A DNA stretch of 64,000 nt from Mycolicibacterium cosmeticum (GCA_016197365.1 JACPVS010000023.1:1-64000), one strand, 5' to 3'; positions 16,058-25,936 are shown, counted from the first letter of the stretch. The notes: generated from the letters alone by a model not told the origin. Numbers and translations are program-made.

Positions 16058-18282
16058 GACGCCCCCGCGTCGAGAAGCGGTGCCGCCGTGAACGGCTGGA
16101 TGCGCACCACCTGACGTCTCGGCTGCACCCGCGGCGCCGAGTCGTCCGCTCCCTCGAGCACGGTGGGCACGTAGTTGGTGCCGGTGTAGACGCTGTGGAA
16201 TTTCACCGGGTCCTCCATCCCGACCCGCAGGAATCCGACACCGCTCTCCTTGTTGGTGATGTACTGCGCCTCCGGCGTGCCGATCACCGCCTTGGACTCG
16301 GCAGAACTGGTGGTACGCAACGCGATCCGGTAGGTGAGGTTGGGTTCGAGCTTGTCGATCCGGACTCCGCCGGTGTTCAGGGACTGGGTGGCCAGCAGCA
16401 GGTGCACCCGCAGCGACCGGCCGACGCGACAGATCCGGTCGAACAACTGGATGAAGTCCGGGTGGTTCTGCAAGAGTTCGGCGAACTCGTCGACCACCAC
16501 GAAAAGTGTGGGCAGCGGCGCGAGATCGGCCCCGCGTTCGCGGTGCTTCTCGTACTCCGCGACACCGGACAGCGCACCGGCGGCGCCGACCTGGATGCCG
16601 GCCTGGCGCAGGATGGACTGCCTGCGGTCCAGCTCGCCGGTGAGCACCTCCCCCATCCGGCTGACCAACTCGGCCTCTTCCTCCATGTTGGTCACCACCG
16701 CGGCGGTGTGTGGCAGCTTCTCCATGCCCAGGAACGTCGAACCGCCCTTGAAGTCGGTGAGCAGCAGGTTCACCTGATCCGGGTGGTGGGTGGCCGCCAG
16801 TGACAGGATCAAGGTGCGCAGGAACTCCGACTTACCGGAACCCGTTGTCCCGATGAGCATTCCGTGCGGTCCCGCGCCGAACTCGGCGCCCTCCTTGATG
16901 TCCAGGTGCATGATATCGCCGGTCTTGAGTTCATGCCCGAACGGGATCCGCAGCCGGTCCCGGTCCAGGTCGGTGAACATCCGCCAGCGGGCTGGGGTGA
17001 CTTCTTCCACCGTTTGCGCACCCACCAGTTGGTGCCACTCGGTGGCGACCTTCTTCTGCACCCGGGTGGTCTTGTCGATGATCGTTCCCGTGATCGACCA
17101 GCCGGCCAGCTTCCTGGCGATGCGGTTGGCCTGGGCCGGCGTCATCGAATCCGCCATCCGGACCACCTGGCGCCAACCCTGTTGGGCCAGCTTGTCTTCC
17201 GCTGAACCGTCGGCGTCGACCTTGATCTTGTACGCCGACCCGCGATGGTTGCCCAGCGTGATGACGGTGACTCCGGCCCGGCCGTCGACCGGGAATCCGG
17301 CGCGCCCCCCGGTGAGGTCCACGACCACGACGTAGGCCCCGGCCGGTGCGGCATCGGCGGTGTGCGGGCCGCGCGCCGTCAGATCGGACAGGCCGTCCGG
17401 GCGGGTGAACACCAGCCGGGTGGTGCCCGCGACGTCGGTGTCGGTCTGGTGCTGCGCGTGCGGCAGCCATTTCAACCAGGCCCAGGTCGGATCTTCCGGA
17501 GTGTCGGTGAGCACCCGGATCTGCAGCAGGTCCGGCGGGTGCAGGACGGCCAGATGGCACAGCATCGCCGTCAGCAGGCCCGCCGCGCGTTCGGCGTCAC
17601 CACCGACGGCGATGGTCGAAAAGGTGCGCAGCTGAACCAGTTTCGGGCAGTCATGGATCAGGCCGTGCGTGCGCAGGAACTTGATCAGCCACATGTGGCT
17701 GACGGGCTCCAGATGCGCCTGCGGCGCACCCTGCGGCCCGGCGAGCTCACCACCGACCGCGGGTTTGAGCAGCCGGTCGACGGCCGGCTCCGCGCCGATG
17801 CCGATCCGGGTGGCGGCGAAGAAGTCGCCGTTGGCGGGCCGTGACCACTGCCGGTTGGTGCCCACCAGTGACAGCAGATCGCCGGGATGCGGTGCGTGGT
17901 AACCGAAGAACGCCACCTGGGCGGTGGCCGACGTGGTGACGCGGGACCGCAGGCCGGCCAGATAACGCAGGTATTCCTTGCGGTCGGCGTTGATCTCGGG
18001 GACCTTCTTGCCACCCGGACCGCCACCCGCCATGAAACCGACGGTGCCCATGACCATCATCAGCGGCATCATCAGCATGTACGGCGAGAGCTGCCGGATA
18101 CCGGTGAAGATCATGATCGCCAGCATCCCGAGCATCCCGCCGCCCATCACGTACGGGAGCGCCTTCTGCAGGCCGGACGGCGGAATCTCGATACCCAGAT
18201 CATCGGGTGGGGTGACGTTGATCTCGCCGGGTGTCAGCCGCGGTCCCCGCCGGATGGTCGGAGTGAACTTCTTGGAGGTCAT
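16054..18282 (-). CDS. eccCa1: ESX-1 FtsK/SpoIIIE ATPase EccCa1 (membrane-anchored half)
   Basis: A 742-residue protein starting at the ATG at 18282, which has GGGAGGAG about 7 bases upstream; the open frame runs farther up but lies inside eccB1. Two transmembrane helices (about residues 41-63 and 66-88) anchor it. A degenerate stalk/DUF region follows, then the first FtsK/SpoIIIE ATPase domain with Walker A GTTGSGKS at about 478-485 and Walker B LFVVVDEF. EccCa1 joins EccCb1 to make the complete motor and docks on EccB, EccD and EccE. The length is close to that of M. tuberculosis (747). Confidence 0.95.
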   Translation of the reverse strand: MTSKKFTPTIRRGPRLTPGEINVTPPDDLGIEIPPSGLQKALPYVMGGGMLGMLAIMIFTGIRQLSPYMLMMPLMMVMGTVGFMAGGGPGGKKVPEINADRKEYLRYLAGLRSRVTTSATAQVAFFGYHAPHPGDLLSLVGTNRQWSRPANGDFFAATRIGIGAEPAVDRLLKPAVGGELAGPQGAPQAHLEPVSHMWLIKFLRTHGLIHDCPKLVQLRTFSTIAVGGDAERAAGLLTAMLCHLAVLHPPDLLQIRVLTDTPEDPTWAWLKWLPHAQHQTDTDVAGTTRLVFTRPDGLSDLTARGPHTADAAPAGAYVVVVDLTGGRAGFPVDGRAGVTVITLGNHRGSAYKIKVDADGSAEDKLAQQGWRQVVRMADSMTPAQANRIARKLAGWSITGTIIDKTTRVQKKVATEWHQLVGAQTVEEVTPARWRMFTDLDRDRLRIPFGHELKTGDIMHLDIKEGAEFGAGPHGMLIGTTGSGKSEFLRTLILSLAATHHPDQVNLLLTDFKGGSTFLGMEKLPHTAAVVTNMEEEAELVSRMGEVLTGELDRRQSILRQAGIQVGAAGALSGVAEYEKHRERGADLAPLPTLFVVVDEFAELLQNHPDFIQLFDRICRVGRSLRVHLLLATQSLNTGGVRIDKLEPNLTYRIALRTTSSAESKAVIGTPEAQYITNKESGVGFLRVGMEDPVKFHSVYTGTNYVPTVLEGADDSAPRVQPRRQVVRIQPFTAAPLLDAGAS

Positions 18283-18296
18283 CGTCCCGCTCCTCC

Positions 18297-19826
18297 CTAA
18301 CGTATCGGCGCGCCCGGCGCGGGCATCGGCAGTGGTGCGGCGCCACCCGGCGGTGCGGGGGCACCCTGGCCGGGCGCTTGCTGGCCGGCCGCGGTGCCCT
18401 GGGCGATCTTGCGCGGGTCCGGGTCGGCCGGCAGCGTGTCGTGCTCGAGCAGCGCCGCTTCCTTGGACAGCACCGGGCCGTCGACGAGCAGGCTGACCAC
18501 CTGCCACGGCGCGGTCTGCGGTGAGGCCAGCCCGAGCACCGTTGCGGTGTCCTGATTCGGCAGGCCGTACCGGATGCCCTGCGGGTCGATGTAATAGAGC
18601 GCCTCGCCGTAGCGCGGGTCCGGGGACTGCAACCGGACGAACTGGCCGCCCTCGATGTACACCGTTGCGGCACCGGCGATCTGGCGGATGCCCGCGTTCA
18701 TCCTGGTCGCCGGGATCGGCAGGTGGCGCCCGCTGAACACGGTCTGGCGCGGCGACTGGTCGCCGGGCTCGCGCTGCCAGGACCAACACAACGTCGGGGC
18801 GTCGTGGCGCAACCGGATGTCCATCGGCTGGTCCGGCAGCGGGGACACGAAGACCTGTTCGGCGATCTTGGCGACATCGCTGGCCTCCACCGACGGCGGC
18901 GAGATCAACCCGAACGAGTTCAGCGCCCGCAGGGCAGCGGCCGTGGTGCCATTGACCTTTGCCACACCGTCGGGCAGCACGACGTACTGCTGTTCGGTGG
19001 AATCGGTGATGGTCTTGAAGACGGACCCGATCACCAGATTCGGCGGCAGGCCAACGGCATTGGGGGCTCCGGCGCCGGCGATCTCGGGCAGATCCCAGGG
19101 TCCGGCATTGGGCAGCGCGTTGAACAGACCCTCCGAGATCGGCGTCGGCCGCGCGGTGACCGGGATGCCCACCGCACTGGTGACGGCCCGGTTGGCCAGG
19201 TCGATGGAATGCCGGCCGTCCTCGGTCACCAGCCAGTTGCGGTCCTGGTAGGACACCAGCACGCCCTGGCTGGGCCGGATGGGTCCGACGGAGGAGTCGA
19301 CCGCCGGCGGCATGATGATCACCGAGGTGTCCACCGACGGCGCGATGCTGTCGGGTTTGGTCACCGTGTCACACAGCGTCCACGTCGACGCCGGGGCGCC
19401 CAGCGGCGTCGCATACGGCGCGCCGGGGATGCCTATCGGCTGGCCTTTCGACATCCGGTTCAGCTCATCGGATTTCACCGCCGACGGGTTGTTCGAGTTG
19501 CCCAGTACCAGGCGCGCCGACGTCAGGTTGTAGACCGGGCGCAGCTCGCCGGTGCCCGGGAGCACGACGTAGAGCTGGTTGGTGGTCCGGTCGACGAGAA
19601 GTGAGTCGTCGCCCCGCTTCCCGAGCGGTTTGAAGTACGCCAGCAGTGCGGCGCCGAGGCAGACGAGCACCGCGATGAGGATGCCCGCGCTGACCGCACG
19701 GCTGTAGAACTGGAGAGGATCGTCGTACATCCGGGTGTCCCGGCGCACGATCGCATGCTCGACGCGGCGCAGCAGGAATCGCCATCCGCTGACCTGAACC
19801 TTGGTGGTGAGCCTGAAACCTGCCAT
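18297..19826 (-). CDS. eccB1: ESX-1 membrane complex subunit EccB1
   Basis: A 509-residue protein with a cytoplasmic N-terminus (VQVSGWRFLLRRVEHAIVRRD), one transmembrane helix at about residues 47-67 (SAGILIAVLVCLGAALLAYF) and a large periplasmic domain that dimerises in the ESX complex. The periplasmic part ends in a proline-rich tail (APAPPGGAAPLPMPAPGAP). M. tuberculosis EccB1 is about 480 residues. It starts 3 bases from the eccA1 stop and is followed by eccCa1 after 14 bases. Confidence 0.94.
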   Translation of the reverse strand: MAGFRLTTKVQVSGWRFLLRRVEHAIVRRDTRMYDDPLQFYSRAVSAGILIAVLVCLGAALLAYFKPLGKRGDDSLLVDRTTNQLYVVLPGTGELRPVYNLTSARLVLGNSNNPSAVKSDELNRMSKGQPIGIPGAPYATPLGAPASTWTLCDTVTKPDSIAPSVDTSVIIMPPAVDSSVGPIRPSQGVLVSYQDRNWLVTEDGRHSIDLANRAVTSAVGIPVTARPTPISEGLFNALPNAGPWDLPEIAGAGAPNAVGLPPNLVIGSVFKTITDSTEQQYVVLPDGVAKVNGTTAAALRALNSFGLISPPSVEASDVAKIAEQVFVSPLPDQPMDIRLRHDAPTLCWSWQREPGDQSPRQTVFSGRHLPIPATRMNAGIRQIAGAATVYIEGGQFVRLQSPDPRYGEALYYIDPQGIRYGLPNQDTATVLGLASPQTAPWQVVSLLVDGPVLSKEAALLEHDTLPADPDPRKIAQGTAAGQQAPGQGAPAPPGGAAPLPMPAPGAPIR

Positions 19827-19829
19827 GGG

Positions 19830-21551
19830 TTACTCGCCGATGTTCAGTCGGGCGTGGACGGCGTCGATCGCGGTGGCCATGTCGTCTGCCGTGATCTCAC
19901 TGAGCGCGTCGACGTCGAGGTTCTCGAAGTCCAGGGATCGGGCCAAGCGCATGTCCCGGCTCTGCTCGCCGGCCTCGACGAGCTGGCGGGCGTACCGGCC
20001 GTTGCCCGCGATGTCGAGCGCCGGTTTACCGTTCAGATTCCGCTGACCCAGCAGTGTCGCGGCCTCCAGCACCCGCTTGGCGGCCTCGTCGGACAGGCGT
20101 GAATCATTGGCCACCGCAATCACCTTGGCGATCTCGACGATCTCCTCGGATGCATAGGAGTCGAACTCGACGCGCGTGGAGAACCGGGACCGCAGGCCGT
20201 CGTTGGTCTCCAGCAGACGATCGATGTCGGCGCTGTACCCGGCGATGATGACCACCAGCCGGTCGCGGTCGTTCTCCATCCGGGCCAGCAGCGTGTCCAG
20301 CGCCTCGGTGCCGAACGGGTCGGCCCGGCCGTCGCGCTCTTGCACCAGCGTGTACGCCTCGTCGATGAACAGGACGCCGCCGACGGCGCGGTCGATGGTC
20401 CGCGACGTCTTGACCGCCGACTGGCCTTCGTACTCCGCGACGAAATCCTTGCGGGAGGTCTCCACCAGTTTGGGTTCGGTGATGACGCCGAGACCGGCCA
20501 GGATGTTGGCCACCACGCGTGCGATGGTCGTCTTGCCCGTGCCGGGCGGCCCGGTGAAGATCATGTGCTTGGACTGCTGCGCCACCTTCATGCCGCGCGC
20601 CGCCCGGACCCTGGCCATCTGCGTTGCGGCCCGGTACTTCTCGATCTGCTCCTTGACGCGGCTCAACCCGATCTGGCGATCCAGTTCGGCCTGCGCCTCG
20701 GCGAGCAGCAGTTCGCGGCCCGAGTTGTCGGTGGTGACGCTGGCCGGATCCCACGGGTCCTTACGGGTGGCGATCTTCTCCGCCGTGGTGGTTTCCATCC
20801 GGTACGACGGATCACGCAGTGCCGCTGTCACTCTGGGGGATGGGTGGGTGGCCTGCAACCATTCCAACAGCGCGATGGCCGCATCCTCGTTGCCCTGGCT
20901 GCGCCGGGTCATCGCCAGGAACCACGCGATCGCCGGTGCGCACGCCTCACCTGCCGGCGCCGAATTGGCCTCCGTCAGTCGGCGTTCGGCCTCGTTGAAC
21001 AAACCCAGGTTGGCCACCGCGACACCGTGTGCCACGCTCGCCGCCGCCCCGAGGAACTTATCCGGCCAGTTGGCCGCCGCACGCACCTGATCGATGACGT
21101 CGGTCCAGCGTTCGGCGGCGCCGTAGATGACGGCCTTGATCCAGGACACCAGGTATTCGGCCCCGGCGGCGTGGGCGTCATCGAGTGCCTCTATCGCATC
21201 CGCGAAGTTGCCCTCGGCGGCTTCGCGCACCGCGAAGGCCATCGTGATGGCCAGCGGCGAGTTCACCGGATAGGTGATGTCGCCGTAGAGCCCGCCGATG
21301 GGGATGCGGGCGCCGACGCTGTTCATCGAGACTTCGGCCCGGCCCGCGAGCTGACCGAAGTTGCCGCGGGAGAACCAGGCGCGAAACAGGGTGGCGCGGT
21401 CGGGGTCCCCGCACCGGATCCGGCCGACCCAGGCATCACATGCGGTCTCGTCGACCGCGGTGATCTCGGTGAACAGCTCCAGGGACCGGGCGGGTGCGCT
21501 GGGCAGCATGCCGACCGCGGTGCCGAACAGGCTCGCCAGATGTTCAGTCAT
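19830..21551 (-). CDS. eccA1: ESX-1 AAA+ ATPase EccA1
   Basis: A 573-residue cytosolic AAA+ ATPase of the CbxX/CfqX type, the same length as in M. tuberculosis. The N-terminal TPR-like domain covers about residues 1-280; the AAA domain has Walker A GPPGTGKTT (about 334-342) and Walker B GGVLFIDEAY. EccA is thought to separate PE/PPE substrates from the EspG chaperone. The start ATG at 21551 overlaps the espH stop by 8 bases. Confidence 0.95.
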   Translation of the reverse strand: MTEHLASLFGTAVGMLPSAPARSLELFTEITAVDETACDAWVGRIRCGDPDRATLFRAWFSRGNFGQLAGRAEVSMNSVGARIPIGGLYGDITYPVNSPLAITMAFAVREAAEGNFADAIEALDDAHAAGAEYLVSWIKAVIYGAAERWTDVIDQVRAAANWPDKFLGAAASVAHGVAVANLGLFNEAERRLTEANSAPAGEACAPAIAWFLAMTRRSQGNEDAAIALLEWLQATHPSPRVTAALRDPSYRMETTTAEKIATRKDPWDPASVTTDNSGRELLLAEAQAELDRQIGLSRVKEQIEKYRAATQMARVRAARGMKVAQQSKHMIFTGPPGTGKTTIARVVANILAGLGVITEPKLVETSRKDFVAEYEGQSAVKTSRTIDRAVGGVLFIDEAYTLVQERDGRADPFGTEALDTLLARMENDRDRLVVIIAGYSADIDRLLETNDGLRSRFSTRVEFDSYASEEIVEIAKVIAVANDSRLSDEAAKRVLEAATLLGQRNLNGKPALDIAGNGRYARQLVEAGEQSRDMRLARSLDFENLDVDALSEITADDMATAIDAVHARLNIGE

Positions 21552-22032
21552 GCTCACCTGCATACCTGGTCGCAAAGACACGAGCCTGCGCGGCATCGGC
21601 CTCCTCGGGCGACGGCAGGTCCAGGTCACGCTTGAGGAAATCCCGGGTGACCACGTCGTCCTGCCCCTCGCGACGCATCCCTTCCAGCATGGAGCTGAAC
21701 TGTGCCGAGCGGGCCTGCGCGGTGGCCAGTCCGGCGATCACCACGATCTCGTCGGCGAGCTGCTCCTCGGTCGACGAGGCGGCAGTCGGGGCCAGCTCGA
21801 TCCGGTGCACGCGGCCGTCCAGCAGCGCCGTCACCGTCACCGTGCCGGGCGGATTGGTCACCGAGAACAGCTCGCCCTCAATGTCTTCCGAATCGGCGGC
21901 GTCCGACCCGGCGTCGGCGGGCGCGACCAGAAACGCATCGAAGGCGTCGAAGACAGAGTCTTCGGCGAAATCATCCTCGGTCCCCCCGGGATGCGGATAG
22001 TCATCGTCGTCGAACGACGGAGTCCCCACCAT
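21544..22032 (-). CDS. espH: EspH-like ESX-1 protein
   Basis: A 162-residue acidic protein between espG1 and eccA1, the position of Rv3867 (espH). The N-terminal 60 residues are low-complexity and very acidic (FDDDDYPHPGG, EDIEGELF). The second half has a strand-helix pattern (TVTVTALLDGRVHRIELAP, then EEQLADEIVVIAGLATAQA) similar to YbaB-like folds. EspH is needed for ESX-1 substrate secretion in M. marinum; its biochemistry is not settled. Coupled to eccA1 by an 8-base overlap. Confidence 0.85.
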   Translation of the reverse strand: MVGTPSFDDDDYPHPGGTEDDFAEDSVFDAFDAFLVAPADAGSDAADSEDIEGELFSVTNPPGTVTVTALLDGRVHRIELAPTAASSTEEQLADEIVVIAGLATAQARSAQFSSMLEGMRREGQDDVVTRDFLKRDLDLPSPEEADAAQARVFATRYAGEHD

Positions 22033-22043
22033 CGAATGCCTCT

Positions 22044-22898
22044 TCAGTCCCCGTCGAAGTAATCGATGTCCACATTTGGCTCGAACCAGCGGCCCGACGG
22101 CAGGAATTCGACCAGGCCGTCCAGCGCGCGTTGCAGGTTCTCCTGGGTGCCGGGCAGGAAGCTGCCGAACAGCTCACCATTCACCCGGCGCGGAATCGAG
22201 ACGATGCGGCCGGCCTTGGAATCCAGCACGCCCGCGGCGACCGCGGCCTGGGTGTAGGTGCCACCGGAGTGCCGCTCGTTCGCCGTGATCTCGACCCAGC
22301 TGTCCGGTTCCCCGGTCGCCTGGGCGTATACCCGCGCCGACGCCGCCGAGATGCCGAACTGGGCCAGCTGATTCGGCGACCGCGCATCGGCGAGCTGCGC
22401 CGAGACCGCGGTCATCGGTTCCACGTCGGCCGGCTCGGCGGTACCGAGCACCGCCGTCACCATTCCGGCCAGCCCGACCTGCGGCGCCACCCGCTGCAGG
22501 ACCAGCATCTCCCCGTCCCTGGCGGCAACGACATGGCGCTCCCCTTTGCGACACACCACGAATCGCACCATTTTCCCACCGACGTCGCGGCGCCACCATC
22601 GGCCCTCCAACGTGCGATCGGGCCGGGCCAGGGTGTCGGTCATCGCGGCCACCTCCGGGTGCGGCGCCCCGAAGACATCGAGCACCCCCTGCGCCGTGAG
22701 ATCACGGGCGACCTGCTCCCACACCAGATCCCGGAGGTCGGGCTGGGGGATGTTCGGCCGGATGCCCAGCGAGGTCGGGAACTCCATCAGGTTGAGCCGG
22801 TCGGCGATCACCAGCATGCCGTCGATGGTGACCTCGACCGCGACCACGTCGTCATAGTGCGTGGGTTCACCGTGCGTGGGATAGGAACTGGTCATCAC
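22044..22898 (-). CDS. espG1: ESX-1 PE/PPE chaperone EspG1
   Basis: A 284-residue cytosolic chaperone, almost exactly the length of M. tuberculosis EspG1 (283). EspG binds the tip of the PPE partner in PE-PPE dimers, keeps it soluble and delivers it to ESX-1; the client here would be PE35-PPE68. Recognisable features are the N-terminal strand VVAVEVTIDGMLVIADRLNL and the RRDVGGKMVRFVVCRKGERHV strands. The start overlaps the espF stop by 4 bases (ATGA). Confidence 0.92.
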   Translation of the reverse strand: MMTSSYPTHGEPTHYDDVVAVEVTIDGMLVIADRLNLMEFPTSLGIRPNIPQPDLRDLVWEQVARDLTAQGVLDVFGAPHPEVAAMTDTLARPDRTLEGRWWRRDVGGKMVRFVVCRKGERHVVAARDGEMLVLQRVAPQVGLAGMVTAVLGTAEPADVEPMTAVSAQLADARSPNQLAQFGISAASARVYAQATGEPDSWVEITANERHSGGTYTQAAVAAGVLDSKAGRIVSIPRRVNGELFGSFLPGTQENLQRALDGLVEFLPSGRWFEPNVDIDYFDGD

Positions 22899-23215
22899 CG
22901 GCCTCCGGCGATCTGCCGGTCCAGAACCGACCGCTGCGCCTCATCCGTGCGGTCATACCGGCCGGCCGAATCGGTGAGCCGCACACCGAGGCCCTGGGAC
23001 ACCGCCGCCATCCGGGTGCCGGCGTCGGAACGGGCGGCCTGCACCTGAGCAAGGGCGGCCGAGGTCGCCGAGGCGACGACACCGTGGGTGGCGTGCACGG
23101 CGGGCGGCGTCGCGGCCGTCAACGCGGTCGCGGCGGTGAGTTCCCCCGCCGTGCGCTCCTGGACAGCGGCCAACTCGCGTAGACACGCGGTGGTGACGCG
23201 CAGATCGTCGGACAC
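22895..23215 (-). CDS. espF: EspF-like ESX-1 secreted protein
   Basis: A 106-residue helical protein in the position of Rv3865 (espF, 103 residues), related to the EspC/EspF (DUF2580) family. It starts with LRVTTACLRELAAVQERTA and carries the type VII export motif YxxxD near its end (YDRTD, residues 87-91). In pathogenic mycobacteria EspE and EspF are co-secreted ESX-1 substrates. It lies 6 bases after espE and overlaps espG1 by 4 bases. Confidence 0.88.
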   Translation of the reverse strand: MSDDLRVTTACLRELAAVQERTAGELTAATALTAATPPAVHATHGVVASATSAALAQVQAARSDAGTRMAAVSQGLGVRLTDSAGRYDRTDEAQRSVLDRQIAGGR

Positions 23216-23221
23216 GTCGCC

Positions 23222-24349
23222 CTACCTCCCCGATGGTTGCGTGGCAGCTTCCGATACGCCTGTACTGCTCACCGTAGCGGTGCCGGAGCCGTCGGTACCA
23301 CTGTCCTGCGCGCTCGTCTGGATCAAACCGTCCGGCACCGCGGCGTCGTGGCCGTCGCCCGGCGCCGCGCCGTCGTCGGCTTCGGTGTCCCGTTGTTGCT
23401 CGCGGGCGGCTTGCACGGCGGCCTGGACCGCGGCGGCGACGAGCCCGCCGGCCGGCGCCAGCAGGGCACCCAGGGGCGTGGTGAGTGCCGCCGCCAGCGC
23501 GGGCACCATCCCCGCGATCCCGACCGGACCGGCCAGAGCGGCCGGCGAACCCTGCTGCCCGGCATCGCCGGGGGCCGAGTCCTCAGGCACCCCGATCGCC
23601 CCACCCATCGGCCCGAAATCCGGGTCCGGAGCCACCGATCCGCCGCGGGTGGGAGCACCTGGTTCGTCGGGCGGCGCCGGGAGATGCCCGGGATCGGCTA
23701 CCGCACCGCCCGGGGCCGGTCCCCCGAATCCGGTGTCGGGCAGCTCCGCCGTGGCGGCGATCGCCTGGTAGCGGCCGACGAGATCCTTCAGCCTTCCGGC
23801 GTTCTCCGACGCTTCGTGATGCATGTTGGCCAGCTCGAATCCGGCCGACGTCACCGCCGTGTTCACCGCCGCGGTCTCGACGACGAGTTTCGCCGCGTCG
23901 CCGTACCGCGGCACCAGATCGAGCCACTGGGTGTACTCCGACAACTCGCCGAGCCAGTTGTAGAGCTCATCGATCTGCCTGCGGTGATACCCCACCTGGA
24001 AGGCCTCGCCGGCCAATACCCGGTGAACCTCGTGGTCGGTGTCGGCGACCGACTCTGCCCGGAGCCGCTGCCGGGAGTTCTGGTCCGCGTAGGCATCGGA
24101 GCCCGCACCCGTCCACCGCTCGGCGAGCGCTGCCGCGCCGAGTCCGGCGTCCGCGCTGCGCAGGCGGTCGGCCGCCGCGCCGAACGCCTGGCCGTCATCC
24201 GGGTCACCCTCGCCCAGGGTGTCCTTCATCTGGGTGAGCAAGGCCTGTCCCACCGTGAGAATCTGCGAACCGACGGCTTCCACCGCGGCGTCGACGACCG
24301 GCGAGGAGTTCTTCTTCGGCGGGCTGGGGGGCCGGGGTCGCGTGCTCAC
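23222..24349 (-). CDS. espE: EspE-like ESX-1 secreted protein
   Basis: A 375-residue protein in the position of Rv3864 (espE, about 402). The GTG at 24349 (VSTRPRPP) has GGAGG 4 bases upstream and is preferred; the open frame extends farther but into the opposite gene. Residues 25-200 are helical with a WXG-like turn (AERWTGAGSDAYADQ); the C-terminal half is rich in Ala, Gly and Pro. EspE is a substrate-like partner of EspF. It is the first gene of the leftward ESX-1 operon. Confidence 0.85.
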   Translation of the reverse strand: MSTRPRPPSPPKKNSSPVVDAAVEAVGSQILTVGQALLTQMKDTLGEGDPDDGQAFGAAADRLRSADAGLGAAALAERWTGAGSDAYADQNSRQRLRAESVADTDHEVHRVLAGEAFQVGYHRRQIDELYNWLGELSEYTQWLDLVPRYGDAAKLVVETAAVNTAVTSAGFELANMHHEASENAGRLKDLVGRYQAIAATAELPDTGFGGPAPGGAVADPGHLPAPPDEPGAPTRGGSVAPDPDFGPMGGAIGVPEDSAPGDAGQQGSPAALAGPVGIAGMVPALAAALTTPLGALLAPAGGLVAAAVQAAVQAAREQQRDTEADDGAAPGDGHDAAVPDGLIQTSAQDSGTDGSGTATVSSTGVSEAATQPSGR

Positions 24350-24652
24350 CGTGCCTCCGCCAGGTGTCCGGCGCGCCCGAATCTCACTTTGCCAACCCCA
24401 TTCCGGCCCTCGTGGATCGGCAGCTCGATCTGCCGCCGGAATCGACCCTAACAGCGGCTCCGGACCCCCGGATGCACCAATTTCGCGGCGGCAACGTGCT
24501 GCATTTCCGCAGGAAGCGAGCCGTATTCGGCCGACTCTCGCGCGATCGTCGCCTTTGCTGCGCGCGGCGACCGCATCTCGCCGCCCGGGGTGGTGGTTGA
24601 TACTGGTGGGACCTGACGGTCGTGTCGGGGACAGCTCAGGAGGAGGACCGCG
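24350..24652. promoter_or_regulatory. divergent promoter region, espE operon / Rv3860-like gene
   Basis: These 303 bases separate the leftward ESX-1 operon from the rightward EspI-like gene, so both promoters should lie here. A clear ribosome site for the rightward gene (AGGAGGAGG) is at its end. No gene, inverted repeat or confident -10/-35 pair is seen. It is a plausible place for WhiB6 or EspR control, by analogy with M. tuberculosis. Confidence 0.55.
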
Positions 24653-25936
24653 GTGAGCGACCGCGATGACGCGCTGCGTCACGAGCTCGGCTGGACCGGG
24701 CCGGAAGAATCCGACTACGAACCACCGGCGAAGGCGGTTCCCCCGCCGACGCCGCCCGCACCGGTACCGCCGCGGCCGCCGGTTGATTACGTGGCCCCAC
24801 CCCGGCCGCCCACGCCGCACCATCGGGCCGATGTGCAGGGCGACACCGGTCCGATCACCGCGCAGCGGCCCGAGTGGCCGCTTCAGCCGGCCCCTCCGCC
24901 ACCGCCACCGCGCCCGGCGCCGCCGGCTCCCGGATACCCGCAGCCCGGCCATCCGTGGCCGCCCCCGGCAGCGCAGGTGCCCCCGGGCCCGCAGTCCTAC
25001 GCAGATCGGATCCCGGTGCGCGATCTGGTGCCGCCGCGGCCCGCCCCGCCGACCCGCGGCTGGCGTCGCGCGCTGCACACGCTCACGTTCGGACTGGTGA
25101 ATCTGGGACCCTCCCCCGACGAGATCCGAGAAGCCGAGCTCGAAGCCGGCATCCGGGGCGTGTTGCGCGGCCACTACAAGATCGGCGTCATGGGCAAGGG
25201 CGGCGTCGGCAAGACGACCGTATCTGCAAGTGTCGGTTCGGTTTTCGCCGAATTGAGACCCGATGATCGCGTGGTCGCGATCGACGCGGACACCGCCTTC
25301 GGCAAACTGGGCGCGCGGGTGGATCCCCGTGCCGTCGGCTCGTACTGGGAGCTGGCCGCCGATCAGCACCTCGACACCTTCGCCGATATCCGCAGCCGGG
25401 TCGGCAACAACGCCGCCGGGTTGTTCGTCCTGGCGGGCGAGGCCAGCCCGGCGCGGCGGCGCATCCTGGACCCGGCCATCTACCGGGAGGCCACCTCGCG
25501 GCTGGACCGGTACTTCTCCATCTCGATCGTCGACTGCAGTTCGACCATGGACACTCCGGTGACCCAGGAGGTGCTGCGCGATCTCGACGCCTTGATCGTG
25601 GTCTCCTCGCCGTGGGTGGACGGCGCCGCCGCGGCTGGGCAGACGATGGACTGGCTCGCCAGCCGCGGGCTGACCGGTCTGCTGCAGCGCACGGTCGTGG
25701 TGCTCAACGACTCCGACGGGCACTCCGACAAACGCACCCGCTCGATCCTGACGCAGCAGTTCTCCGGTCAGGGCCAAGCCGTCGTCGAGGTGCCGTTCGA
25801 CGGCCGGATCCGCCCGGGCGGGGTGATCCCCGGCACCAGGGAGATGTCACCGCAGACCCGGCGCAAGTTCATCGAGGTCGCCGCCGCGCTGGCCGCGCAC
25901 TTCCCCCGCACCGATGACCGGAACCGGGAACGCTAG
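24653..25936 (+). CDS. EspI paralogue, MinD/ParA-like ATPase (Rv3860-like)
   Basis: A 427-residue protein with a GTG start after AGGAGGAGG. Residues 20-140 are proline-rich; after TRGWRRALHTLTFGLVNLGPS comes a MinD-like domain with P-loop MGKGGVGKTT at about 178-187, IDADTAFGKLG and VDCSSTMDTPVTQEVL. It shares with EspI the layout of a proline-rich N-terminus, a Trp-Arg linker and a deviant Walker ATPase. Rv3860 in M. tuberculosis stands at the same side of espE. The function is unknown; it may organise ESX-1 in the cell. Its end overlaps the convergent HTH gene by 4 bases. Confidence 0.82.
   Translation: MSDRDDALRHELGWTGPEESDYEPPAKAVPPPTPPAPVPPRPPVDYVAPPRPPTPHHRADVQGDTGPITAQRPEWPLQPAPPPPPPRPAPPAPGYPQPGHPWPPPAAQVPPGPQSYADRIPVRDLVPPRPAPPTRGWRRALHTLTFGLVNLGPSPDEIREAELEAGIRGVLRGHYKIGVMGKGGVGKTTVSASVGSVFAELRPDDRVVAIDADTAFGKLGARVDPRAVGSYWELAADQHLDTFADIRSRVGNNAAGLFVLAGEASPARRRILDPAIYREATSRLDRYFSISIVDCSSTMDTPVTQEVLRDLDALIVVSSPWVDGAAAAGQTMDWLASRGLTGLLQRTVVVLNDSDGHSDKRTRSILTQQFSGQGQAVVEVPFDGRIRPGGVIPGTREMSPQTRRKFIEVAAALAAHFPRTDDRNRER

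Noticed and set aside
18283..18789. Upstream extension of eccCa1
   Set aside because: It overlaps eccB1 in another frame and is Arg/Pro-rich; ATG 18282 has a strong ribosome site and gives the known length.
24349..25777. Upstream extension of the espE frame to 851 residues
   Set aside because: The extension is antisense to the EspI-like MinD gene; a GTG with a ribosome site at 24349 gives the expected EspE length.
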